Assembly: GCA_963796195.1 (NCBI GenBank)
Contig: CAWCKS010000010.1
Span: forward strand, 1 to 64,000
Direction of reading: 5' to 3'
Length of the DNA stretch: 64,000 bases
DNA from: CAWCKS01 sp963796195
Lineage (GTDB): Bacteria > Pseudomonadota > Alphaproteobacteria > Rhizobiales > Xanthobacteraceae
A program made the position numbers and the translations under genes. The notes below the pieces were generated by a model. That model saw only the letters and a list, made by a program, of their open reading frames with translations, was not told where the DNA came from and searched no databases. Positions 17,547-26,642 of the stretch are shown here, piece after piece; position 1 is the stretch's first letter; each line of letters begins with the position of its first letter.

Positions 17547-17589
17547 CTAAAGCGCGATGGCGATTAAACTCAATCCCATCGCGCTTTAG
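17547..17589. repeat. Inverted repeat overlapping P450 stop codon
   Basis: ctaaagcgcgatgg and ccatcgcgctttag are 14-base arms pairing perfectly around a 15-base loop. The right arm contains the stop codon of the leftward P450 gene (17586-17588). It may act as a transcript-end hairpin and is another dispersed repeat type. Confidence 0.75.
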
Positions 17590-18977
17590 TGCGTACGCTT
17601 CGACAGCGCAAACGGCGGCGCGTGGTCGGGCTGGGTGGTGACGACGCCGATCGGCATGACAGGCTCGTTCGAGCGCAGTTCGACGCGGAACGAGGCCATC
17701 AGGCGCGCCAGCGACAGCGTCGCTTCGACCAGCGCAAACTGCGCTCCGATACATACTCTCGGCCCCACCCCAAACGGCAGGTAGGCGAAGCGATCGGGCG
17801 GCGTGCCCGCCAGGAAGCGGCGGGGATCGAATGCATTCGGGTCTCGCCACAGCTTTTCATGACGGTGCAGGATCCAGGGCGAGATCAGGATGATGTCACC
17901 CTTCTGCACCGGTTTTCCGGCGATGACGTCCGGCGCCGCGGCGGCGCGCGCGATCAGAAACGCCGGTGGGTACAGACGCATGGTCTCGTCGATCACGGCA
18001 CGGGTGAACTTCAGCTTTTCCGCCAGGAACTCTCCTGACGCCGCGGCCTCGAGTGCTTCCTGCGCGACTTCATCCTGTGTCGCAGGATCGAGCGCCAACA
18101 GATAGAGCGCCCAGAATAAAGCGGTTGCCGTGGTCTCGTGACCGGCGAGGATCATGGTCGAGACCTGGTCGCCGAGCTGGACGTCGTTGAAGGCCTCGCC
18201 GGTCTCGGGGTCGCGCGCTGCCACCATCAGGTCGAACAGGTCACGCGGCGCACCGTCGCTCGATTTGACCTGGCGCCGTTCCTCGATGAGTTTCGAGATG
18301 AAGCTGGTCCACCGCTTGCGGAAGCGTCGGCGCTTGAAATCCTGCGGGCTCGGCCAGTCGAGTGGCAGCAACAGATCGAGCGGGTAGGGCTGCGCCAGCC
18401 GGGTGCCGTACTCCATTACAAAGGCGCGCAGCTCCGGGCCGAATTTGTCGATCGAGAACGAGAACATCGTGCGGCCAGCGATGTCGAGCGTCAGTCGCTG
18501 CATCGCTTCGCGCAGATCGACCACCCCGCCGACCCGCATGTTGAGGTCTTTGATCGCATCGTCGATCGCCGCATGCATGTGCGGCACAAGCATCATCACC
18601 GCGCGCGGCGAGAACGCGGGCGCGAGCGTACGGCGCTGGTGCTTCCAGGCCCGGCCTTCCGACAGCAGCAGGCCCTCGCTGCCGAGAATCGGACGCAGCA
18701 CGCGGATGCCGATCGTCGTGCGCTTATAATTCTCGTAGTTCTCGATCAGCACATGGCGGATCGCATCCGGCGCGTTGACGATAAAGTTGTTCTGGCCGAG
18801 GAAGCGGCCCTTCAGAATGTCTTCCTCATAGGCGGCCTTGCCCCAGCCATCGATGCCGCTGCGCCGAACCGCGGCCATCCGCCTGATCGTCGACATCGTG
18901 TCGGGCTTGGGCTCGGGCCGCGGCGGCACCAGCAGAGATCGGGGTGTCCGCTGATCGTAGGCTTCGGCGATACTCAC
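17586..18977 (-). CDS. Cytochrome P450
   Basis: A 463-residue haem monooxygenase. Visible motifs: I-helix oxygen-activation AGHETTATALF, K-helix ExxR in DETMRLYPP, and the haem ligand loop FGVGPRVCIGAQFAL with the axial Cys. No membrane anchor is seen, as expected for a soluble bacterial enzyme. No ferredoxin or reductase is adjacent, so redox partners are elsewhere, and the substrate cannot be inferred. The stop codon falls inside a dispersed inverted repeat, so the C-terminus may have been shaped by repeat insertion. Confidence 0.92.
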   Translation of the reverse strand: MSIAEAYDQRTPRSLLVPPRPEPKPDTMSTIRRMAAVRRSGIDGWGKAAYEEDILKGRFLGQNNFIVNAPDAIRHVLIENYENYKRTTIGIRVLRPILGSEGLLLSEGRAWKHQRRTLAPAFSPRAVMMLVPHMHAAIDDAIKDLNMRVGGVVDLREAMQRLTLDIAGRTMFSFSIDKFGPELRAFVMEYGTRLAQPYPLDLLLPLDWPSPQDFKRRRFRKRWTSFISKLIEERRQVKSSDGAPRDLFDLMVAARDPETGEAFNDVQLGDQVSTMILAGHETTATALFWALYLLALDPATQDEVAQEALEAAASGEFLAEKLKFTRAVIDETMRLYPPAFLIARAAAAPDVIAGKPVQKGDIILISPWILHRHEKLWRDPNAFDPRRFLAGTPPDRFAYLPFGVGPRVCIGAQFALVEATLSLARLMASFRVELRSNEPVMPIGVVTTQPDHAPPFALSKRTH

Positions 18978-19319
18978 GAAAGGCTGCCTTTCGGGTTCTC
19001 TTGCAGGTTCTCTTGCAATTTCTGAATAAGCTCAGTTCCCAGCGAATTTAGGAGCGGCTCCGGCAGGGGTCAACGGCCCGCGATAGGGTGGTGCCGATTT
19101 GCCACGGCCGAAACGCAAAATGAAACCAGCCGTTCACCAGCCCGGCCCGCGCCCCATTTCCGCCGCCATGCGGCTGGGATAAGGTTTTGAACTGACGGGG
19201 TGAGCCGCGTATCGCGGCTTTAACGAATCCTGAGGATATCGCAGCGATATCTTACGGTTTCGTTGGATGGTTGAGCGCCGGGGACTTGCGGCACGCTCCA
19301 CCAGGAGTTTTGGGGACGT
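18978..19319. other. Divergent intergenic region
   Basis: 342 bp between the P450 gene and rlpA. It should hold both promoters. I see no supported gene or strong repeat; a run of text repeating gggttctcttgcaggttctcttgc at 18992-19015 is a short tandem duplication next to the P450 start. Confidence 0.4.
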
Positions 19320-20276
19320 ATGGGGACGCAATCCCGCGGCACAAGTGCACGCCTTGCCTGCTGGGCGACGATGGGAGCCGCCTGCCTTGCGGTGGCCGGC
19401 TGCGCTTCGTCCGACAAGTTGTCGTCGCGCATCGATCCGAAATACGGGGTGTCCTCGTCGGCGCGCCTGGTCGACTTCGGCGACCCCGTGCCGAAGGGCG
19501 GCGGCACTTATCGGGTCGGCAAGCCCTACACCGTCGCCGGGCGGATGTACGTTCCCGAGGAAGACATCCACTATCGTGCCGAGGGCATGGCGTCCTGGTA
19601 CGGCGATGATTTTCATGGCCGGCAGACCGCGAACGGCGAAATCTTCGACATGACGGCGCTGACGGCGGCGCATCCGACGCTGCCGATGCCGTGCTACGTC
19701 CGTGTCACCAACCTGCGCAACGGCAAGTCGCTGATCCTGCGCGTCAACGACCGCGGCCCTTATCACGGTAACCGCTTGATCGACGTATCGACGCGGGCGG
19801 CAAAACTGCTCGAGTTCGACGGCTTTGGTGTAGCACGGGTGCGCGTCGAGTATGTCGGCCACGCGCCGCTCGAAGGCTCCGACGATCGCTTGCTCGAGGC
19901 GACGCTGCGCACGGGCGTGCCGGCGCCAGCGCCGTCGGCCGTGATGGTCGCTTCCGCCAGGCCGTTTGTGCCGGAGCTGGCTTCGCCGGTCGGCCGGATC
20001 CGCGGTCAGGTGCCGATCCCGGAGGGCAGACCCTATAGCCTCGGCAATACCACCGCCGACGTTGCGTCGCTGAATGCAACATCGGAAATGTCGGCGTCGC
20101 GGCGCGCCAGCGTGGACGAACGGATGCTGTTCAATCCGCGCGAGGTCTCCTACGACTCTCCGATCGATGAGCAGGTGAGCCAGCCCGCCTCACGGATGTC
20201 ACGAGCGGTGTCGGCTTACGCCCCGGTCAATCTGGGCGCGTCGCCCGATCCGATGGCAGGGCGCGGCCTCTACTAG
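19320..20276 (+). CDS. rlpA: RlpA-family septal ring lytic transglycosylase lipoprotein
   Basis: Cleaves peptidoglycan strands lacking stem peptides, usually at the division site. The 318-residue precursor has a lipoprotein signal with lipobox LAVAGC. The double-psi beta-barrel core is clear: GMASWYGDDFHGRQTANGE, FDMTALTAAHPTLPM and LRVNDRGPYHGNRLIDVS, with catalytic Asp in NDRGP. There is no C-terminal SPOR domain; the last 110 residues are low-complexity, so septal targeting would need another route. It lies 165 bp before a DacA-like gene, also in cell-wall metabolism. Confidence 0.9.
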   Translation: MGTQSRGTSARLACWATMGAACLAVAGCASSDKLSSRIDPKYGVSSSARLVDFGDPVPKGGGTYRVGKPYTVAGRMYVPEEDIHYRAEGMASWYGDDFHGRQTANGEIFDMTALTAAHPTLPMPCYVRVTNLRNGKSLILRVNDRGPYHGNRLIDVSTRAAKLLEFDGFGVARVRVEYVGHAPLEGSDDRLLEATLRTGVPAPAPSAVMVASARPFVPELASPVGRIRGQVPIPEGRPYSLGNTTADVASLNATSEMSASRRASVDERMLFNPREVSYDSPIDEQVSQPASRMSRAVSAYAPVNLGASPDPMAGRGLY

Positions 20277-20441
20277 CGCTGACCCAGCCGCTGCGACCTC
20301 GCGCAGCAAAATCCAACCCGCCTCAAAATATCGATGACGTCCGGCGGGACGGTACGCGATTTTGACACGGACTTGCCCCTTAATGCTGTGGACTTGGCCG
20401 TGAGGGCGTCGGAGGCGCGACAACTGTGCTAGGAGTTGGCG

Positions 20442-21677
20442 ATGACGTATTTCGCTGACAAGTCGGGCCGTTTTCGTGCGGCGGTCGCGTGCTTGCTGGT
20501 AGCGGCGGGTTTGATCGCGAGCGGCATCGCATATGCCGCCAATCAAAGCGTGCAGGGCGCGAAGAAGGAAGAGGGCGGCTACGAGACCGAGGCGCCGAAC
20601 GCGATCCTGATCGATGCCGACAGTGGCAGCGTGCTGTTCGAGAAGAACGCCGATCAGCCGACCGCGCCGTCGAGCATGCAGCAGATGATGACGGCGCTCA
20701 TCGTGTTCGACAAGCTGGCGAGCGGCGACATCAAGCCGACTGACGAATATGTCGTCAGCGAGCATGCCTGGCGCCATGGCGGCGCGCCGTCGGGCGGTCC
20801 GACGATGTTTGCTGCGATCCATAGCCGCGTCGCAGTCCAGGACCTCCTCCGCGGCCTCGTTATCCTGAATGCCAACGACGGCGCGATCGCGCTTGGCGAA
20901 GGCATTTCCGGCAACGAGCGCTCGTTCACCGAGCTCATGACCAAGCGGGCGCGCGAGATCGGCCTTTCAGACGCCACCTTCGCCAACGCCTCGGGTCTGC
21001 CCGATCTCGCCGACCAGATGAGCGTGCGCGAGATTGCAAAACTCGCCCGCTTCATCATCAAGACCTACCCGGAACAGTACAAGCTGTTCAACGAGCGCGA
21101 CTTCACCTGGAACAAGATCCACCAGACCAATCGCAATCCGCTGCTCAATGCGCTGACTAGCGCCGACGGTCTGAAGACCGGATTCTCCAAGGATGGCGGC
21201 TACGGCATGGTCGGCTCGGCCGTGCAGAACGGCATCCGCCTGATCGTCGCGATCAACGGCGTCGAAGACCCCGACGACCGCCTCACCGAAGGCAAGAAGC
21301 TGCTGGAGTGGGGGTTTCGCAATTTCGAGGTGAGGCACCTGTTCGAAGCCGGCCAGATCGTCGGCTACGCAAAAGTGTTTGGCGGCCAGAGCTCGTCGGT
21401 GGCACTGACTGCCAAGGAACCCGTTGGCGTCATGGTGCAGAAGAACGGGGCAGACAAACTGCTGGCGCGCATTACCTATACGGGGCCGGTGCGCGCGCCC
21501 GTCGACAGCGGACAACTGGTCGGAACCGTGCGCGTCTGGCGCGGGCCAAATGTCGCGGTCGAGGTGCCGGTCTATGCGTCCGAGTTGATCGGAACAGGTT
21601 CGATGCCGCGGCGCGCGTTGGATACCGCGAGTGAACTGGTAATCGGCTGGCTCCGCGCCGGCGTCGGCAAGTTGTAA
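20442..21677 (+). CDS. S11-family DacA-like protein, catalytic motifs lost
   Basis: Similar over its length to D-alanyl-D-alanine carboxypeptidases (PBP5/6 type): signal peptide, IDADSGSVLFEKNAD, HAWRHGGAPSGGPTM, DGLKTGFSKDGGYG, then the PBP5-type C-terminal domain. Two of three catalytic motifs are altered. The SxxK motif reads S78-M-Q-Q81, so the general-base Lys is Gln. The SxN motif reads N143-A-N. Only KTG (245-247) is intact. It is therefore likely inactive, perhaps a structural or binding paralog. ATG at 20442 follows AGGAG by six bases. Ends 11 bp before tmk. Confidence 0.85.
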   Translation: MTYFADKSGRFRAAVACLLVAAGLIASGIAYAANQSVQGAKKEEGGYETEAPNAILIDADSGSVLFEKNADQPTAPSSMQQMMTALIVFDKLASGDIKPTDEYVVSEHAWRHGGAPSGGPTMFAAIHSRVAVQDLLRGLVILNANDGAIALGEGISGNERSFTELMTKRAREIGLSDATFANASGLPDLADQMSVREIAKLARFIIKTYPEQYKLFNERDFTWNKIHQTNRNPLLNALTSADGLKTGFSKDGGYGMVGSAVQNGIRLIVAINGVEDPDDRLTEGKKLLEWGFRNFEVRHLFEAGQIVGYAKVFGGQSSSVALTAKEPVGVMVQKNGADKLLARITYTGPVRAPVDSGQLVGTVRVWRGPNVAVEVPVYASELIGTGSMPRRALDTASELVIGWLRAGVGKL

Positions 21678-21687
21678 GGAGTTTTGC

Positions 21688-22371
21688 TTGGCGGCCACAT
21701 CATCGCGCGGACGCTTCATCACCTTCGAAGGCGGCGAGGGGACAGGCAAGTCGACCCAGGTCAAGCTGCTTGCGGATCGGCTGCGCGCCGCCGGCGTCTA
21801 TACGGTCGTGACCCGCGAACCCGGCGGCTCGGCCGGAGCCGAGATCATCCGACACCTCGTGCTGTCGGGTGTCGGCAAGGCGCTCGGCGCGGATGGCGAA
21901 GCGCTGCTGTTCGCGGCGGCGCGCGACGACCACGTACGTCGCGTGATTGCGCCGGCGCTCGCTGCCGGCGCCTGGGTCTTGTGCGACCGCTTCTTCGATT
22001 CGACGCGCGTCTATCAGGGCAAGCTCGGCGCCGCCGACATCAAGCTGATCAAGGCGATGGAGCGCGTCACCATTGGCAACCTGCAACCTGATCTGACCAT
22101 CGTGCTCGACGTTCCCGCCGAAGTCGGCCTTGCGCGCGCCGCGACACGGCGTGGCCTTGCGACGGCAGATCGTTTTGAGGCTGAGGATCTCGGCTTTCAC
22201 CGCAAATTGCGCGATGCGTTCCGCCAGATCACGGTCGACGATCCCCTGCGCTGCGTGCTGGTCGCCGCCGACGCCGATATCGCAACCGTCGCCGACCGGA
22301 TCTGGACTGCCTTGACGGAGAAGCTCACCGTCCCCGTGCAGCCGGCCAATCTGGCAGCCACCGGTGGGTGA
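21688..22371 (+). CDS. tmk: Thymidylate kinase
   Basis: Phosphorylates dTMP to dTDP for DNA synthesis. The 227-residue protein has the P-loop FEGGEGTGKSTQ, the DRX-like DRFFDSTRVYQG and the LID region RAATRRGLATADRFE. The start is TTG at 21688, with AGGAG about seven bases upstream; no in-frame ATG lies nearby before the P-loop. It overlaps holB by one base (TGATG), so the two are translated together, as in many alphaproteobacteria. Confidence 0.95.
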   Translation: MAATSSRGRFITFEGGEGTGKSTQVKLLADRLRAAGVYTVVTREPGGSAGAEIIRHLVLSGVGKALGADGEALLFAAARDDHVRRVIAPALAAGAWVLCDRFFDSTRVYQGKLGAADIKLIKAMERVTIGNLQPDLTIVLDVPAEVGLARAATRRGLATADRFEAEDLGFHRKLRDAFRQITVDDPLRCVLVAADADIATVADRIWTALTEKLTVPVQPANLAATGG

Positions 22372-23405
22372 TGGCGAAGCGCGACGACCCAGAGATCGAG
22401 GTTCGCGCGCCGCGTGAGACGGGCGCCTTGTTCGGTCACGCCGCGGCCGAGGCCACGTTGCTGGACGCGTATCGTAGCGGCCGCATTCCGCACGCCTGGC
22501 TGATCGGCGGCCCACCCGGCGTCGGCAAGGCGACACTGGCCTATCGCATGGCGCGCTTCGTGCTCGCTCATCCAGAGCCCGCCGCCGCGGACGTCGAGCG
22601 CGCGAAGACGCTCGAGGTCGATCCAACGGGTTCGACGGCCAAACACATTGCGGGCGGCAGCCACGGCGGCCTTCTCGTGCTTGAGCGCACGCTCAACGAA
22701 CGCGGCGTGCTGCGCACGGCGATTTCGGTCGAGGACGCGCGCAAGACCGTGACGTTCTTCGGCGCGACCGCAGCCGGCGGCGGCTGGCGCGTCTGCATCG
22801 TCGACACCGTCGATGAACTCAATGCCAACTCGGCCAACGCACTGCTCAAGGTCGTCGAGGAGCCACCGCCGCGCTCGCTGTTTCTCCTGCTCAGCAACGC
22901 GCCGGCCCGCGTGCTGGCGACGATCCAGTCCCGCTGCCGCAAGCTGATGCTAAGGCCGCTTGCGGTGACGGAGGTCGTCCGCGCCGCGGCGGCTGCCACC
23001 GGGCAGCCCGAGAGCGACCCCGGGCTGCTTAAGGCCGCCGAGGCCTCGGAGGGCAGTGTCGGGCGGGCCTTGATACTGCTCGGCGGGTCCGCACTCGGAC
23101 TTCAGGAGCGGACGACGCAGCTGCTGAAATCGCTGCCCAATGTCGATCCCCGGGCTCTTCATGCGCTGGGCGACGCGCTGGCCGGCAACGACCGGACGAC
23201 GCTCGCCGCTTTTATCGACACGGTGGAACGCTGGCTGATCGAGCGGCTCGGCGAAGGCTCCAACGCCAATCTGGCAAGCCTTGCGCGCGTTTCCGAGGTG
23301 TGGGAAAAGGTACTGCGCGACGCGCGCGACACCCAGGAATATAACTTGGAACGGAAATCGCTGGTTTTTTCGGTGTTTGGAATGCTCGCTGAGGCCATGC
23401 GCTGA
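22371..23405 (+). CDS. holB: DNA polymerase III subunit delta'
   Basis: Clamp-loader subunit. Residues 15-200 form the AAA+ module: GHAAAEATLLDAYRSGRIPH, P-loop GGPPGVGKAT, and SANALLKVVEEPPPRSLFLLL with the SRC motif in TIQSRCRKLML. It starts at the ATG at 22371, overlapping the tmk stop by one base. The length (345) is normal. The zinc-binding Cys cluster of delta' from Escherichia coli is absent, as is usual in this group. Confidence 0.93.
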   Translation: MAKRDDPEIEVRAPRETGALFGHAAAEATLLDAYRSGRIPHAWLIGGPPGVGKATLAYRMARFVLAHPEPAAADVERAKTLEVDPTGSTAKHIAGGSHGGLLVLERTLNERGVLRTAISVEDARKTVTFFGATAAGGGWRVCIVDTVDELNANSANALLKVVEEPPPRSLFLLLSNAPARVLATIQSRCRKLMLRPLAVTEVVRAAAAATGQPESDPGLLKAAEASEGSVGRALILLGGSALGLQERTTQLLKSLPNVDPRALHALGDALAGNDRTTLAAFIDTVERWLIERLGEGSNANLASLARVSEVWEKVLRDARDTQEYNLERKSLVFSVFGMLAEAMR

Positions 23406-23465
23406 CCGCAGCGCATCTCGATTCGTCCCCAAGTCCTCGCGAACTCAAACAATTTTAGTCAGATC

Positions 23466-25037
23466 ATGACGACCGAAAAAGCCACAACCCGTCCGCCCTA
23501 TTTTCTTACGACGCCGATCTTCTACCCGAACGGCGTGCCCCACATCGGCCACGCCTATACGGCGATGGTGACTGATGCCATTGCGCGGTTTCAACGCCTT
23601 GACGGTTTCGATGTCCTGTTTCTGACCGGAACGGATGAGCACGGCCTGAAGATGCAGCAGACCGCGGTTGCCGAAGGACTGACCCCCATCGCGTTGGCGG
23701 ACCGAAATTCGGCACGCTTCAGGGACATGATGACGGCTCTGAACGTCTCCTACGACGATTACATCCGGACGACCGAGCCGCGTCATATCGCGGCTTGTCA
23801 GGCGCTTTGGACTGCGATCGAGAAATCGGGCGATATCTATCTCGGCAAATACGCGGGCTGGTACTCCGTTCGCCAGGAAGCCTATTTCGACGAGAGCGAG
23901 ACGACCGTGGGCCCCGATGGAGTGCGTCGCGAACCGTTGGGCTCGCCGGTCGAATGGACGGAGGAGGAGACCTACTTCTTCCGCTTGTCAGCGTACCAGG
24001 ACAAGCTGCTCGCGCTTTATGAACGTGCACCCGACTTTGTGTTGCCGCGCGAGCGCTACAACGAAGTCGTGAGCTTCGTGAAGGGCGGCCTGCAGGATCT
24101 CTCGGTTTCGCGGACGACGTTTGACTGGGGCGTCCAGGTGCCCGGCGCGCCTGGGCATGTGATGTACGTCTGGATGGATGCGCTGACGAATTACATCACC
24201 GCTGTCGGCTATCCGGATACTGATAGCGCCATGTTCAAGCGTTACTGGCCGGCCAACCTGCATGTGACGGGCAAGGACATCGTGCGCTTTCACGGCGTCT
24301 ACTGGCCGGCCTTCTTGATGTCGGCTGGCGTCGAGGTCCCGAAGCGGCTGTTCAGCCACGGCTTCCTGTTGAACCGCGGTGAAAAAATGTCGAAGTCGGT
24401 TGGCAACGTGGTCGATCCCTTCGCGATGGCCGCGCAATACGGCGTCGACCAGGTGCGCTATTTTTTTATGCGCGAAGTGTCGTTCGGACAGGACGGCAGT
24501 TACAATCATGAAGCGATCGTCGCGCGCACGAACGCGGACCTTGCCAATGATCTGGGTAACCTGGCGCAGCGTTCGCTGACGATGATCAATCGTCAGTTCG
24601 CAGCATCGCTGCCGAAGCCCGGTGCGTTCAACGACAATGACAAGGCGATCCTGGCGCAGGCCGACGCCATGATCGGGCTTTCGCGCGAGGCGATGAAGAC
24701 GCAGCAACTGCACCAGGTGTTGAACACGGTGTGGGCCGTGGTCGCCGAAGCCAACCGCTATTTTGCGGGCGAGGCACCGTGGGCGCTGGCCAAGACCGAT
24801 CCGGCCCGGCAGGGCACGGTGCTCTATGTCACCGCGGAAGTGATCCGGCAGGTCGCGATCCTGGCGCAGCCGTTCGTGCCGCAATCAGCGGCGAAGTTGC
24901 TCGACCTGCTCGGCATCGCGGCCGACAAGCGCGACTTCGCCGCGTTGTCGGCACGCATCGTCCCGGGCTCGACGTTGCCGGCACCGGCGCCGGTGTTCCC
25001 GCGTTATGTCGAGACGGCTGCGGAGAAAAAGGGATGA
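23466..25037 (+). CDS. metG: Methionyl-tRNA synthetase
   Basis: Class I aminoacyl-tRNA synthetase of 523 residues. HIGH motif at PHIGHAYT; KMSKS motif in GEKMSKSVGNV; the characteristic YVWMDALTNY lies in the core. The zinc knuckle is of the compact type with no four-Cys cluster, and the C-terminal tRNA-binding EMAPII-type domain is absent. The ATG at 23466 is 60 bp after holB. It overlaps tatD by four bases (ATGA). Confidence 0.95.
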   Translation: MTTEKATTRPPYFLTTPIFYPNGVPHIGHAYTAMVTDAIARFQRLDGFDVLFLTGTDEHGLKMQQTAVAEGLTPIALADRNSARFRDMMTALNVSYDDYIRTTEPRHIAACQALWTAIEKSGDIYLGKYAGWYSVRQEAYFDESETTVGPDGVRREPLGSPVEWTEEETYFFRLSAYQDKLLALYERAPDFVLPRERYNEVVSFVKGGLQDLSVSRTTFDWGVQVPGAPGHVMYVWMDALTNYITAVGYPDTDSAMFKRYWPANLHVTGKDIVRFHGVYWPAFLMSAGVEVPKRLFSHGFLLNRGEKMSKSVGNVVDPFAMAAQYGVDQVRYFFMREVSFGQDGSYNHEAIVARTNADLANDLGNLAQRSLTMINRQFAASLPKPGAFNDNDKAILAQADAMIGLSREAMKTQQLHQVLNTVWAVVAEANRYFAGEAPWALAKTDPARQGTVLYVTAEVIRQVAILAQPFVPQSAAKLLDLLGIAADKRDFAALSARIVPGSTLPAPAPVFPRYVETAAEKKG

Positions 25038-25834
25038 TGCTGGTCGACAGCCACTGCCATCTCGATTTCCCCGACTTTTCTGGCGACCTCGACGGCATCG
25101 TCAGCCGTGCCGAGGCCGCCGGCGTTGGCCGAATTGTCACGATCTCGACGCGGGTGCGGCGGCAGCAGCAATTGCTCGACATCGCCGCACGCTTTCCGAA
25201 CGTGTACTGCTCGGTCGGTACCCATCCGCATCACGCCGATGAGGAAGACGGCATCACCGCCGAAGAGCTCGTCGCGCTGACCAAGCCCGCCAAGGTCGTC
25301 GCGCTCGGTGAAGCCGGGCTCGACTATTTCTACAAGAACGGATCGCCGGAGGCGCAGGCGAGGGGGTTTCGCGCCCACATCGCCGCCGCGCGCTTGACCG
25401 GCTTGCCGCTCGTGATCCACAGCCGCGATGCTGACGACGATTGCGGAAAAATTCTCGACGAAGAAATGGCGAAGGGGCCGTTCCGCGCCGTGTTGCACTG
25501 CTATACCGGCGGCCGCGAACTCGCCATGAAGGCCATTTCGCTCGGCCTCTTCATCTCCTTTACCGGCATCCTGACCTTCAAGAACACGCAAAGCCTGCGC
25601 GACATTGCGGCCGAGCTGCCGGCGGACCGCATCATGGTCGAGACCGATGCGCCGTATCTGGCGCCGGGAAAACATCGCGGCAGGCGCAACGAACCAGCCT
25701 TCGTCATCGAGACGGCAAAGACCCTCGCCGAAGTGCGCGGCGTCTCGTTTGACGAGATCGCGCGACAGACCACCGAGAACTTCTTCAACTTCTTCACCAA
25801 AGTCCCGCGGCCAAGTGCCGTCAAGGCGGCATGA
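25034..25834 (+). CDS. TatD-family deoxyribonuclease
   Basis: Metal-dependent hydrolase of the TatD family: metal ligands in VDSHCHLD (His-x-His), GEAGLDYFY, VIHSRDADDD and the final ETDAPYLAP. 266 residues, normal for the family. It starts within the metG stop (ATGA). In many bacteria tatD follows metG and holB, as here. Proposed roles are 3'-5' exonuclease activity and DNA repair; the exact substrate is unsettled. Confidence 0.93.
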   Translation: MMLVDSHCHLDFPDFSGDLDGIVSRAEAAGVGRIVTISTRVRRQQQLLDIAARFPNVYCSVGTHPHHADEEDGITAEELVALTKPAKVVALGEAGLDYFYKNGSPEAQARGFRAHIAAARLTGLPLVIHSRDADDDCGKILDEEMAKGPFRAVLHCYTGGRELAMKAISLGLFISFTGILTFKNTQSLRDIAAELPADRIMVETDAPYLAPGKHRGRRNEPAFVIETAKTLAEVRGVSFDEIARQTTENFFNFFTKVPRPSAVKAA

Positions 25835-25844
25835 GACCGTCCGC

Positions 25845-26642
25845 ATGAGCATCACTTTGACAATTCTCGGGTGCGGCTCATCAGGTGGCGTACCGCGGCC
25901 GGCGCTCGGCTGGGGCGTCTGTGATCCCAACAACCCGAAGAACCGGCGGCGGCGCTGCTCGCTCTTGATCGAGCAGCATGGCAATGCCGGCACCACGCGG
26001 GTTCTGATCGATACCTCGCCTGATCTGCGCGAGCAGCTGCTCGACGCCAATGTCGATCACGTCGACGCCGTTTTCCTCACGCACGAGCACGCGGACCAGA
26101 CCCACGGCATCGATGACCTGCGCGGAGTCGTGATGTTCATGCGCCGGCGCATCCCGGTGTACCTCAACCAGGCCACGGCGAAGGATATCCTGATCCGCTT
26201 CGGATATTGCTTCGTGACGCCGCCCGGCAGCGACTATCCGCCGATCCTCGATCACCACGGGATCGAGGAAGGCGAGAAACGCACAATTACGGGCAGGGGT
26301 GGTGAGCTCGCCCTGACCGCGTTCCAGGTCCAGCACGGAAACATTCCAGCGCTGGGCTACCGCTTCAACGACGTCGCCTACACGCCCGATGTGAATGATA
26401 TTCCGGAGCGCAGCATCCCTGCGCTGGAAAACCTCGATCTCTGGATCATCGACGCGCTGCGCTACACGCCGCATCCAAGCCATTTCAGCGTTGCCGACGC
26501 GCTGTCGTGGATCAAGCGCATGAAGCCGCGACGCGCCATCATCACCAACATGCACACCGATATCGACTACGAGGTGTTCCGGCAGGAGCTGCCCGCGGAC
26601 ATCGCGCCGGCGTATGACGGAATGCAGGTGACGGTCGGCTAA
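25845..26642 (+). CDS. MBL-fold metallohydrolase (PhnP-like)
   Basis: A 265-residue metallo-beta-lactamase-fold hydrolase. ILGCGSSGGVPRP is typical of the PhnP/RNase Z-like branch, followed by zinc ligands in FLTHEHADQTHGID and HPSHFSVADAL, with TNMHTDIDYE near the C-terminus. The N-terminal Gly-rich loop suggests a cyclic phosphodiesterase-like activity. It sits ten bases after tatD, completing the tmk-holB-metG-tatD run. Its stop overlaps the convergent beta-lactamase-family gene (CTAA). Confidence 0.85.
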   Translation: MSITLTILGCGSSGGVPRPALGWGVCDPNNPKNRRRRCSLLIEQHGNAGTTRVLIDTSPDLREQLLDANVDHVDAVFLTHEHADQTHGIDDLRGVVMFMRRRIPVYLNQATAKDILIRFGYCFVTPPGSDYPPILDHHGIEEGEKRTITGRGGELALTAFQVQHGNIPALGYRFNDVAYTPDVNDIPERSIPALENLDLWIIDALRYTPHPSHFSVADALSWIKRMKPRRAIITNMHTDIDYEVFRQELPADIAPAYDGMQVTVG

